A DNA stretch of 64,000 bases from Afipia birgiae 34632. Lineage in GTDB: Bacteria; Pseudomonadota; Alphaproteobacteria; Rhizobiales; Xanthobacteraceae. The DNA lies in the NCBI RefSeq assembly GCF_000308295.2, contig NZ_HG326652.1:1056392-1120391 (forward strand), in the 5' to 3' direction. Below are positions 6,867-15,294 of the stretch, in pieces. Below the pieces are notes generated by a model. It saw only the letters and a list, made by a program, of their open reading frames with translations, made no database searches and had not been told where the DNA came from. The position numbers were made by a program, and so were the translations under genes. Each line of letters begins with the position of its first letter. Position 1 is the stretch's first letter.

Positions 6867-9527
6867 TCAATTGATGTCGGGACGGACGTCCGACGGGACC
6901 GGCTGCTGTGCGGTGACACCTGCCGGCGTTGCCTCGCGGCGCAGTCCGATGAGTTCTGCAGCGCGAACCGTGGAAGTCTTCCAGAAGCTGAACGCATTGA
7001 TCCGCGAATTCTCGAGGATTGCAATGGCAACAGCCGACAGGAAAGGCAGGCTCTGAAGCACGAGCACGCCCGCGAAGATATTGATCTCCCGGACTTCCTT
7101 CACATTGAACGCCACCAGCACGATTGCGCCGATGATCAGCAAAATGCCGATGACGGCTTCCCAGAACGCCTGGAATTCCACGGACATCATCGAGAGGCCG
7201 CCCTTGGACGTTCGGGCGAATGGAAGGTGGTCGGTGATCAGGCCGTTCGCCACAGCCCGAGAAACCGTCCATTGCACCGACATCGCCGCTACCATGGCCC
7301 CCAGCATCTGGCCGACCTTCACCGGCACGCGAAGCCTGTAAAGGATGAGGAAGTGGGAGAGCGACACCACAAAGGCCGCTATGATCGGTAGCGTGAGAAT
7401 TTTATCCGGAATGGCAATGTCGGCGAACGAGACGATCGGCACCCAGATCAGGTTCAGGATTGCGACGACCACGCCGAGGCTTTCCGCGCCGAGCCAGTTC
7501 AGCCAGCCGAGCGCGAATTCGCGCTTCTGATCCGGTGAGAGCCGGCTTGCATTGGGCAAGAACCGGCGCCAGTGCTTTTTCACGATCTGGAACCCGCCAT
7601 AAGCCCAGCGGTGGCGCTGCTTCTTGAAGGCCTCGTAGGTGTCCGGCAGCAGGCCATAGCCGTAGCGCTTGTTGGTGTAGTGCGTCAGCCAGCCGTGCTC
7701 GATAATCGCGAGACCGAGGTCGGTATCCTCGCAGATCGTGTCGCCGGCCCAGCCGCCCGCCATGTCCATCGCCGCGCGGCGGATCAGGCACATGGTGCCA
7801 TGGACGATAATGGCGTTGGCTTCGTTCCGCTGCACCATGCCGATGTCGAAGAAACCGGCATATTCGCCGTTCATGGCGTAGTGCATCAGCGAGCGGTCGC
7901 CGTCGCGATGTTCCTGCGGGGCCTGCACCAAACCCACGCGCGGATCGACGAAGGCCGGCACCAGATCCTTGAGCCAGTCCGGTGTGACCACATAGTCGGC
8001 GTCGATGATGCCGATAATTTCCGCATCCGGAGCCGTGCGCTCCATCGCGATCCGCAGCGCGCCGGCCTTGAAGCCCTGGACTTTCTCGGCGTTGATGAAA
8101 ATGAACCTCTCGCCCAGCGTGCGGCAGTGATCCTGAATCGGCTGCCAGAACGCAGGGTCGGGCGTGTTGTTGATGATCACCACGCATTCGAAATTCGGAT
8201 AATCGAGCCGCGATACCGCATCGAGCGTCTGTTTCAGCATCTCGGGCGGCTCGAAATAGGCCGGCACATGGATCGAGACCTTCGGCGCATATCCTTCGGC
8301 CGGAGAGGGCACCGCCGCCGAGATCAGGCGGGCCGGCTTGTGCCCGAAGGCAATGGTCGCGATTTCCTCGATCCGCGCCATGGCAATCAGGACAAGCGGC
8401 ACCAGCAGGATGAGACCGAGCGTCAGCGCGAACGCGGACCCGAAGACGAAATAGTGCGTGTTCCAATAAGCAAAGACGGTCGCGACCCAAGCGCCGACTC
8501 CGCTGGCTGCGGCCGCGAGCACAACCGATTGCATGACTGTAGGACGCGCCAGGCGGAAAATCGGGAAGGACAGCAGAACCCCAACCAGCAGGGCTATGCC
8601 CGCAACCTTCCAGTAGTCGTGGTCCACAACAGGCCCTGTCCAAGAGAACTTGGGCTCACGTGAAGCATCAAGAATGCCCCAGTAAGGTCCAACGCCGCCT
8701 TCAAAAAACTTCCACGGCTGGTCAATGGCTTCGACGATGTTGTAGTCCATGCCGATGGCTTCGGCGCGGGTCACGAAATTACGGAGCACCCAGGCCTGCT
8801 CGAACGGACCGGGGAAAGCATTCTTGAGGTTGTATCCCGCGCTCGGCCATCCGAATTCGGCGATCACGATCCGCTTGCCGGGGAAGGTGTCCCTTAGCAG
8901 TCCGTAGATATACATGGCCTGATCGACTGCTTGCTGGGCGGTAAAGTTTTCCCAATACGGCAGGATATGAGCGGCAATGAAATCGACGGCAGAGGCGAGC
9001 TGCGGATTATCGCGCCAGATGTTCCAGATTTCGCCAGTTGTTACAGGAACATTGGTCTGTTTCTTGACGCGCTGGATAATCTCGATGAGATCTTCGACCT
9101 TCTGTTCCCCGCGGTAGATGGTTTCGTTGCCGACGACGATGCCGATGACGTTGCTGTTGCGCTTCGCAAGTTCAAGAGCGGCCGCGATCTCGCGCTCGTT
9201 ACGGTCGGCGTTCTTGTCGATCCATGCGCCGACTGTGACCTTGAGGCCAAACTCGTTGGCGATCGCGGGAACCAGTTCAACGCCGCCCGTCGACGAATAC
9301 AGGCGGATGGCCTTGGTCATGGTCGCGAGCTTCTTCAGGTCCGCGCGGATTTTCTCCTTGTTCGGAATGTTGTCGACGTCCGGGTGTCCCGTGCCTTCAA
9401 ACGGCGCGTAGGACAGGCTGGGCAGCATTCCGTTGAAGTCGGGGGCTTTCTGCTCGTCACGCAACAGGCCCCAGAGGGCGGCGTGAATGGCGGTAACGCA
9501 GAGCAGGACAGCAACGATGGCACGCAT
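6867..9527 (-). CDS. ndvB: NdvB-type beta-glucan synthase: GH17 domain fused to membrane GT2
   Basis: An 886-residue inner-membrane enzyme. Residues about 30-320 form a GH17-like domain with GNETIYRG (acid/base Glu) and IAEFGWPSAG (nucleophile Glu). After two to three TM segments, residues about 410-690 are a family 2 glycosyltransferase with VSIHVPAYFEPPEML, the DAD metal-binding motif in GIIDADYVV, EDTDLG and QRHRWAYGG. Several more TM helices follow. This architecture matches NdvB of Bradyrhizobium, which makes cyclic beta-1,3/1,6-glucans from UDP-glucose for osmoadaptation and symbiosis. ATG 9527 is used rather than the TTG one codon earlier. It is divergent from the ndvC-like gene, with an ndvD-like gene between them. 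Confidence 0.85.
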   Translation of the reverse strand: MRAIVAVLLCVTAIHAALWGLLRDEQKAPDFNGMLPSLSYAPFEGTGHPDVDNIPNKEKIRADLKKLATMTKAIRLYSSTGGVELVPAIANEFGLKVTVGAWIDKNADRNEREIAAALELAKRNSNVIGIVVGNETIYRGEQKVEDLIEIIQRVKKQTNVPVTTGEIWNIWRDNPQLASAVDFIAAHILPYWENFTAQQAVDQAMYIYGLLRDTFPGKRIVIAEFGWPSAGYNLKNAFPGPFEQAWVLRNFVTRAEAIGMDYNIVEAIDQPWKFFEGGVGPYWGILDASREPKFSWTGPVVDHDYWKVAGIALLVGVLLSFPIFRLARPTVMQSVVLAAAASGVGAWVATVFAYWNTHYFVFGSAFALTLGLILLVPLVLIAMARIEEIATIAFGHKPARLISAAVPSPAEGYAPKVSIHVPAYFEPPEMLKQTLDAVSRLDYPNFECVVIINNTPDPAFWQPIQDHCRTLGERFIFINAEKVQGFKAGALRIAMERTAPDAEIIGIIDADYVVTPDWLKDLVPAFVDPRVGLVQAPQEHRDGDRSLMHYAMNGEYAGFFDIGMVQRNEANAIIVHGTMCLIRRAAMDMAGGWAGDTICEDTDLGLAIIEHGWLTHYTNKRYGYGLLPDTYEAFKKQRHRWAYGGFQIVKKHWRRFLPNASRLSPDQKREFALGWLNWLGAESLGVVVAILNLIWVPIVSFADIAIPDKILTLPIIAAFVVSLSHFLILYRLRVPVKVGQMLGAMVAAMSVQWTVSRAVANGLITDHLPFARTSKGGLSMMSVEFQAFWEAVIGILLIIGAIVLVAFNVKEVREINIFAGVLVLQSLPFLSAVAIAILENSRINAFSFWKTSTVRAAELIGLRREATPAGVTAQQPVPSDVRPDIN

Positions 9528-9714
9528 CAAGGAAAACCATACGGGGCCAAACGTGGCAGATCGCGAACCTGTCCCCTCGGTTCGGCAGCGTCAACAGCAG
9601 CTTATCTATGCTGCGCAGCTTAACAACTCATATGGCGACATGGCGTTTTGAGGGCGCAGCCGAGTCCAATTGAGACGCGGCCGCTTGGTTCCCCATCGGC
9701 AGTTTTGCAGGCGG

Positions 9715-10263
9715 CTATTTGCCTGGTGCGGCCGGTGTAGGCGCTGCTGCCGAAGCTGGCGGCGCTGCAGGAGCCGGCGCTGGGCTGGCCGGAGCGGCTG
9801 CAGCCTGTGGCTGCGCCGCCGGATTGATCCAGCAGGCGTGGACGCGCCCGTTGAGGGTTTCTGCCACCTTGGGGTCGATCGTTGCGCCAAATCGTACCAC
9901 GCAGCGGAACGAGGCCTGGATGTGGCCGCCGGGGCAACCGAACCGCTCGTAGAGATCGAGATGGCGGAACGCCGTGTCGAGGTCGTCGCGCCACATCAGG
10001 CCGACCACACGTCGTCCGAGCCAGACGCATTCCGGGTTTCCTGCGGGGCCATTGATCGCCTGCGCGGCCTCAACGAACTCGTCGGCCTTGCGCTGGCTAT
10101 CCTTGGCCGCATCGGCTGGAGCGGCCTGTTTGGGGGCTGTGTCCTGAGCACGGAGATCGCCGCTTTGTGCGATAGCGGCCCCGATCCCGACAAACAGAGC
10201 AAGGGCCGGAACGGCGACTCGCTGAAAAACGGTAACTCGAAACCCGGTACGAACCAGACCCAT
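9715..10263 (-). CDS. exported Pro/Ala-tailed protein, NdvD-like by position
   Basis: A 182-residue protein with an N-terminal signal peptide or anchor (VPALALFVGIGAAIAQS). A conserved-looking core with four cysteines follows (NPECVWLG, ERFGCPGG, ASFRCVVR, VHACWINP), then a C-terminal tail of about 45 residues made almost only of Ala and Pro. ATG 10263 has GGGGA seven bases upstream; the frame upstream to 10395 overlaps the ndvC leader and looks non-coding. From memory, Bradyrhizobium japonicum has a third glucan gene, ndvD, between ndvB and ndvC, and this gene occupies that place. Sequence identity to NdvD was not checked, so no symbol is given. Confidence 0.7.
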   Translation of the reverse strand: MGLVRTGFRVTVFQRVAVPALALFVGIGAAIAQSGDLRAQDTAPKQAAPADAAKDSQRKADEFVEAAQAINGPAGNPECVWLGRRVVGLMWRDDLDTAFRHLDLYERFGCPGGHIQASFRCVVRFGATIDPKVAETLNGRVHACWINPAAQPQAAAAPASPAPAPAAPPASAAAPTPAAPGK

Positions 10264-10518
10264 GAAATCCCCGATGAATGGCGTGCCAATCGGCAACGCT
10301 CGGCGCCAAACAGATGCCCCGCTATTGCGGCGGAAGATTGCCTTTACCGCAACTGCCTGATTCCCATGAAGGACATTTATGTTTTTGTCCAGCAAGGTGG
10401 AAGTTTGATGCGATTTTGGTAAGGGCGTGCGGCGAGAAGACCGGGGGTAGGTGCTGGTTGGGGTCTTGGCAGACCAGCGGCGACCGGGTATCGACGTGCC
10501 TCCCCGGAGGACGGAACC

Positions 10519-12138
10519 ATTTCGCTTCGTACGCCACTGGCCCTTCTCGTCATATCCCTAAGCGCTATTGCCGCAGTTTGGTGGTGGTTAGCCACGCCGA
10601 TCACCTTGGCGCGCGCGCCAATAGACCCTGCAGCGAAGCTGGAATGCGTGTCCTACGCGCCGTTCCGGGGAGGACAAAACCCGCTCGAGCCCGGACTGGT
10701 CATCGGGCCGGAGCAGATGGCGGAAGACCTCGCACAACTCGCCAAGGTCACCGGCTGCATCCGTACCTATTCGGTCGGCAACGGCCTCGAGCGCATTCCT
10801 GAACTCGCCGAGAAAGCCGGCCTCAAGGTGATGCTCGGTGTCTGGATCGGCACCAACCGCGTCGACAACCGCACGCAGATGGAAACCGGTATTGCGCTCG
10901 CCAAGAGGTATCCGGGCGTGGTTAGCGCCGTGATCGTCGGTAACGAGGTGCTGCTGCGGGGCGAGATGACTGCGGCCGACCTGGTGGCAAACATCCGCTA
11001 CGTGAAATCGAAGGCCGGTGTCCCGGTCACGTATGCCGACGTCTGGGAATTCTGGCTGAAGAACCGCGACGTCTATGACGCCGTCGACTTCGTCACGATT
11101 CACATCCTGCCGTACTGGGAGGATCACCCAATCCGCGCGCGGCATGCTGCAAGCCACGTCGATTCGATTCGCAAACGGATGGCCGTCGCATTCCCGAACA
11201 AGGAAATCCTGATTGGCGAAACCGGCTGGCCGAGCGCAGGCCGCATGCGCGAAGGTGCGTTGCCGTCACGGGCCAATCAGGCACGGGTGGTTTCCGAGAT
11301 TCTTCAACTGGCCCGTCAGGAGAAGTTCCGGGTCAATCTGATCGAAGCCTATGACCAGCCCTGGAAGCGCATGTGGGAGGGCACAGTCGGCGGCCATTGG
11401 GGTCTGTTCGATGCCGACGGGACTCGCGACCTGAAATATCCGGCTGGTCAGCCGATTACCAATTTCCCCCGTGCGAAGGTCTATGCTGCAGCCGGCATGA
11501 TCTTCTCGGCGCTCGTCTTTGGTGTAGCGCTGTTGACGCTGCGCCGCAGGCCGTGGTCCCCGCATCTGAGTTCGTGGGTCACCGTTGGAGTTTGCGCGAC
11601 CGCTGGCGGCGCGCTTCTCGGCGTGGCGTTCGACAAGCTGATTGTCGAAAGCCTCGGCGTCGGCGGCTGGACCGTTGGCATCTTGCTGTTCGGTGCTGCC
11701 GTGCTCTCGCCGTTGGTCGTGGCTAACACTGTGATGTACGGACGCAGCCTTCCGACGTTTCTGGAGCTTCTCGGACCAGGCGACTATCGCACCACGTCGC
11801 GCATGCAGACCATTCTCGGACTCGTGCTGCTCGTCACGACGGTGATCGCCACCCAGACGGCGCTCGGCTTCGTGTTCGATCCGCGCTACCGCGACTTCCA
11901 GTTTGCGGCTCTAACGATGGCCGTCGTGCCGTTCCTGCTCTTAACGGCGACGAACAGACCGGCGTCGGGCAAGCGCCCGATCGCGGAGTCGATCTTTGCT
12001 GGCGCGCTCGCGCTCTCCGCAGTCTATGTCGGCTTCAATGAGGGACCGGCCAACTGGCAGTCGCTCTGGACGTGTGGATTGTATCTGTTGCTGGCGCTTA
12101 CGCTGTCTCGGGCGCGGGTCGCGCAAACCCCAGAATAA
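10519..12138 (+). CDS. ndvC: NdvC-type GH17 membrane protein, apparent ATT start
   Basis: A GH17-like domain (about residues 35-300) carries VGNEVLLRG and IGETGWPSAG, the two catalytic Glu motifs, and is followed by about six TM helices. NdvC of Bradyrhizobium influences beta-1,6 linkages of cyclic glucans, and the GH17 part aligns along its length with that of the adjacent ndvB product. The in-frame stop is at 10420-10422 and no ATG, GTG or TTG occurs before the TTG at 10606. That TTG would cut off a clear membrane anchor (LRTPLALLVISLSAIAAVWW). GGAGG at 10506-10510 lies eight bases before an ATT at 10519, giving 539 residues. I take this ATT as the start. Confidence 0.82.
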   Translation: MSLRTPLALLVISLSAIAAVWWWLATPITLARAPIDPAAKLECVSYAPFRGGQNPLEPGLVIGPEQMAEDLAQLAKVTGCIRTYSVGNGLERIPELAEKAGLKVMLGVWIGTNRVDNRTQMETGIALAKRYPGVVSAVIVGNEVLLRGEMTAADLVANIRYVKSKAGVPVTYADVWEFWLKNRDVYDAVDFVTIHILPYWEDHPIRARHAASHVDSIRKRMAVAFPNKEILIGETGWPSAGRMREGALPSRANQARVVSEILQLARQEKFRVNLIEAYDQPWKRMWEGTVGGHWGLFDADGTRDLKYPAGQPITNFPRAKVYAAAGMIFSALVFGVALLTLRRRPWSPHLSSWVTVGVCATAGGALLGVAFDKLIVESLGVGGWTVGILLFGAAVLSPLVVANTVMYGRSLPTFLELLGPGDYRTTSRMQTILGLVLLVTTVIATQTALGFVFDPRYRDFQFAALTMAVVPFLLLTATNRPASGKRPIAESIFAGALALSAVYVGFNEGPANWQSLWTCGLYLLLALTLSRARVAQTPE

Positions 12139-12478
12139 GCAGCCCGATCGCCACGCCCGACAGGCCGATGTTGTAGAGCACGATTCCGAAGCACGCCGCG
12201 ATCAGCCCGACGGTGAGGGTGACGATCGACGGGCGGATCAAGTGCAGGAGCGCGACGACCAGCGCTGCAATCCCAAACACGTAGTGCTTGAAAAGGTAGG
12301 TCATTGTCTGCCGCGTCTTGCAGAGCATGGTTTGCAAGCCGGCATCGCACTCAAGGCGGACCTGCGCAAACTCGATGGCCATGTAACGCAGGTAAATGGC
12401 GTATCCGATGGTGAGAAATCCCACGATCAGAATCCATTGCACCTGATAGGGGGTCAGTCTGAACGGCTCTTTTTTCAT
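12098..12478 (-). CDS. hypothetical four-TM membrane protein
   Basis: A 126-residue integral membrane protein starting MKKEPFRLTPYQVQWILIVG. Hydrophobic stretches at about residues 15-34, 62-80, 84-101 and 103-119 predict three to four TM helices; two cysteines (LECDAG, TMLCKTR) lie in the first loop. It is convergent with ndvC, and the 3' ends overlap by 41 bp. No family recognised. Codon usage and the clean membrane topology support a real gene. Confidence 0.65.
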   Translation of the reverse strand: MKKEPFRLTPYQVQWILIVGFLTIGYAIYLRYMAIEFAQVRLECDAGLQTMLCKTRQTMTYLFKHYVFGIAALVVALLHLIRPSIVTLTVGLIAACFGIVLYNIGLSGVAIGLLILGFARPAPETA

Positions 12479-12537
12479 GCGTCGAATATGGTTCGGATCG
12501 AATTGCGATACAACCCGGGCAGCAAAAGGTTTGGGCG

Positions 12538-13638
12538 TTATCTGTTGCCGAAAAACGAGCTGAATGACGATGTTCTGGGCCGTTCTTCGACCGGTTCGCT
12601 GCGCTGTCTGCTCCGCCGCTTCGCGCGGTGAGCGGGAGCTTCCGGCTTCTTTGCCTCCGGCTGTTTTTCGCTGATCATGCTGAGGCGCTGGCCCTCATAC
12701 ACGGACGTTTCGCAAGGGCGATTGCTCTCCGTCAGGAATCCCGCACACAGCTTCGCGGCTTCTGCGGCGTCTGACAGCGGTCCGGCAACCAGCCGCAACT
12801 GCATTCCCAATCCGTCGTGACGTTCCTTCACCACAATAACGGGCTGTAATGATGCAAGCTGTTGCGAATAGATTTTGAGCGCGCCGCGCCAGACGGCGCG
12901 GAGGCCCTCGATCGACTTGGCGCCGCCGAGATCCACGCCGAACTCGGTCTTGCGAACGATACTCGCCGATGGCGCTTCGCTCGCCGCCGGTTCGGATGGC
13001 GCTACAGCGGCCGTAACCGTTGGCGCGGGATCGGCGGGTGGAGCGTCGGCCTTTTGCTCGGCTGGTTTGGCAGGAGCAGGAGATGCCGCCGGAGCCGCGG
13101 TTGCGACCGGCGCGATCTTGGGCGGCGGTGCTGCCGGCTCGGCTTTCGCCTCGGCGGGTTTGACTGGTCCAATCGGGGCGGCTTCCGCTGACGGCGCGGG
13201 TGCGGCCTGTGCGGGTGCAGTTTGTTGAATCGCCGGCAGTGTCGCCACTGCTGGGCGCGCCAGCGCGCCGGTCACCGAATCCAGGCCCTGTTCCAGCACG
13301 GTCACGCGTGCGTACAACCGGTCGCGGTCGCCATTGAGCGTTTCGAGTGCTGCGGTAAGTTCCCGCGCCTTGTTCTGGCTTTCCTTGGCGATCCACTGGA
13401 CCTGTTGGGTCTGCCGCGCGATTTCGGCGGAGGCCAGCTGATCGCGGTTGATCGCCGCCGGCGATCGAGTCGCGAGAATCGCGATGATCAGCGCTCCGAC
13501 CGAGCCAACGCCCCATGACGCGAGCCGCCACATTGACCGCCCGTCGAACTCGTCCTCTTCCGCAAGAAAGCGATTGATCCAGCCGGCGCCATCGTCGTCC
13601 GTCAGATCATCGCGGAATTGGTGGCTGTCCTTGGTCAT
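12538..13638 (-). CDS. single-TM protein with coiled coil, Ala/Pro linker and SPOR-like C-terminus
   Basis: A 366-residue protein. It has an acidic cytoplasmic N-terminus (about 45 residues), one TM helix (GVGSVGALIIAILAT), then a predicted coiled coil (about 70-130, rich in Gln/Glu/Leu heptads). An Ala/Pro/Lys-rich linker spans about 135-235. A final globular part contains MQLRLVAGPLSDAAEAAKLC and resembles SPOR domains, which bind denuded peptidoglycan. The C-terminal 35 residues are basic. The layout suggests an envelope or cell-division-associated protein facing the periplasm; this is inference. It is transcribed away from glmU. Confidence 0.7.
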   Translation of the reverse strand: MTKDSHQFRDDLTDDDGAGWINRFLAEEDEFDGRSMWRLASWGVGSVGALIIAILATRSPAAINRDQLASAEIARQTQQVQWIAKESQNKARELTAALETLNGDRDRLYARVTVLEQGLDSVTGALARPAVATLPAIQQTAPAQAAPAPSAEAAPIGPVKPAEAKAEPAAPPPKIAPVATAAPAASPAPAKPAEQKADAPPADPAPTVTAAVAPSEPAASEAPSASIVRKTEFGVDLGGAKSIEGLRAVWRGALKIYSQQLASLQPVIVVKERHDGLGMQLRLVAGPLSDAAEAAKLCAGFLTESNRPCETSVYEGQRLSMISEKQPEAKKPEAPAHRAKRRSRQRSEPVEERPRTSSFSSFFGNR

Positions 13639-13800
13639 AGCGCAGGTGTGGCCCTCCCGTGCCCCGGCGAATCATTGTGTAAAGATTAACAGGAAGCCGG
13701 GGTCTGCGCGCGGAGGAGAGCGTCCAAAACGCTTTTGTCCCTCGACGCTCTCGGGTAAGACGGCGCCGGCGCGCTTCTGCGTGCGGTACAGGAAAAACGC

Positions 13801-15162
13801 ATGTCGGGCAGAACAACCCTCACGATCGTGCTTGCCGCCGGCGAGGGCACCCGCATGCGCTCAAGCCTGCCCAAGGTGCTGCATCTTGTTGCTGGCAGGC
13901 CCTTGGTAGCCCATGTACTTGCGGCAGCGCCCAGTGACAAAGGCGATGCGGTTGCCGTGGTGGTCGGGCCCGATCATCAGGCGGTGATCGACGAAATCAG
14001 GCGCGCGCGGCCCGACGCCAAAACCTTCGTTCAGCGCGAACGGCTCGGAACGGCCCATGCGGTGCTGGCGGCGCGCGAGGCCATTGCTGATGGCGCGGAT
14101 GATATTCTCATCGCGTTCGGTGATACGCCGTTGATCGACGCCACGACATTCGAGCGGATGCGGGTTGCGCTGAAGGACGGCGCGGCGCTGGCGGTGCTCG
14201 GATTCCGCGCCGCCGATCCAACGGGTTACGGGCGGCTGCTGGAAGAGGGCGGACAGCTTGCCGCTATCCGCGAGCACGCCGACGCCAGCGAAGCCGAGCG
14301 AACCGTCACACTTTGCAATGCGGGCGTCATGGCGTTCGCGGGCCACACCGCGCTGACAATTCTTGATCGTATCGGCAATGGCAACAGCAAGGGCGAATAC
14401 TATTTAACTGATGCGGTGGCGATCATGCGTGAGCTTGGCTTGCGGGCTGTCGTAATCGAAACCAGCGAGGACGAAGTGCGCGGAATCAACACCAAGGGCC
14501 AACTCGCCGAAGCTGAACAGGTGATGCAACGCAAGCTGCGGCAGGCCGCGCTGGATGCAGGCGTGACGCTGATTGCTCCGGAAACGGTTTTCCTCGCTGC
14601 GGACACCACGTTCGGCAAGGATGTCACGATCGAGCCGTTCGTCGTGATCGGTCCAGGTGTCACCATCGAGGATGGTGCGGTGATTCACTCGTTCTCAAGC
14701 CTTATCGATTCGCGCATCGGCAAGAATGCATTGGTCGGTCCTTTTGCGCGTCTGCGGCCCGGCACGGTGCTGGGAGAGGGCGTTCGCATCGGCAACTTCG
14801 TCGAGACCAAGGCCTCCGAGATCGACGCCGGAACCAAGGTCAATCACCTGACCTACATCGGCGATACGCACATCGGCGAGAAAGCCAACATCGGTGCGGG
14901 CACGATCGTGTGCAACTACGATGGTTTCGACAAGCACCGCTCCGAGATCGGCGCCGGGGCTTTTGTGGGCTCCAACTCGTCGCTGGTGGCGCCGGTCAAG
15001 ATCGGTGCAGGCGCCTTTATCGGATCGGGCTCCGTTATCACCCGGGAAGTGCCGGACGACTCGCTGGCGGTCGAACGCAGCCAGCAGACCGTTCGCGAGG
15101 GCTGGGCAAAACGCTTCCGCGAGATGAAATTGCTCAATCGGAAGCCGAAAAGTCAAAAGTAA
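13801..15162 (+). CDS. glmU: bifunctional UDP-GlcNAc pyrophosphorylase / GlcN-1-P acetyltransferase
   Basis: GlmU acetylates glucosamine-1-phosphate and uridylylates the product to UDP-GlcNAc, the precursor of peptidoglycan and LPS. The 453-residue product has the nucleotidyltransferase motif [18 protein letters not shown] at residues 10-27. Its C-terminal left-handed beta helix is visible as hexapeptide repeats ([37 protein letters not shown]). Length and motif order are standard. glmS, supplying glucosamine-6-phosphate, follows 132 bp downstream, so the two steps are clustered. Confidence 0.96.
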   Translation: MSGRTTLTIVLAAGEGTRMRSSLPKVLHLVAGRPLVAHVLAAAPSDKGDAVAVVVGPDHQAVIDEIRRARPDAKTFVQRERLGTAHAVLAAREAIADGADDILIAFGDTPLIDATTFERMRVALKDGAALAVLGFRAADPTGYGRLLEEGGQLAAIREHADASEAERTVTLCNAGVMAFAGHTALTILDRIGNGNSKGEYYLTDAVAIMRELGLRAVVIETSEDEVRGINTKGQLAEAEQVMQRKLRQAALDAGVTLIAPETVFLAADTTFGKDVTIEPFVVIGPGVTIEDGAVIHSFSSLIDSRIGKNALVGPFARLRPGTVLGEGVRIGNFVETKASEIDAGTKVNHLTYIGDTHIGEKANIGAGTIVCNYDGFDKHRSEIGAGAFVGSNSSLVAPVKIGAGAFIGSGSVITREVPDDSLAVERSQQTVREGWAKRFREMKLLNRKPKSQK

Positions 15163-15216
15163 GGCACCAGCACTTACCGCGCTGATTTCGTTAACGGTTT
15201 ACCCTGTCTCAATCCG

Positions 15217-15228
15217 CAACAATTGTTG
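15217..15228. promoter_or_regulatory. perfect 12-bp palindrome upstream of glmS
   Basis: CAACAATTGTTG is a perfect palindrome centred about 73 bp before the glmS ATG. It also forms the right half of a looser inverted repeat, CTCAA (15208-15212) with TTGAG. It could be an operator for a dimeric regulator of the glmU-glmS interval. No factor is assigned. Confidence 0.35.
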
Positions 15229-15294
15229 AGGCAGAACCGTGTTATTCCTCGGTACATAAGGCCGCATTGGGGCGGGCTGGAGACATCGAACCGC

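Noticed and set aside
10606-10608. TTG at 10606 as the ndvC start
   Set aside because: It would remove an evident N-terminal membrane anchor and has no ribosome-binding site; the ATT at 10519 has a perfectly spaced GGAGG.
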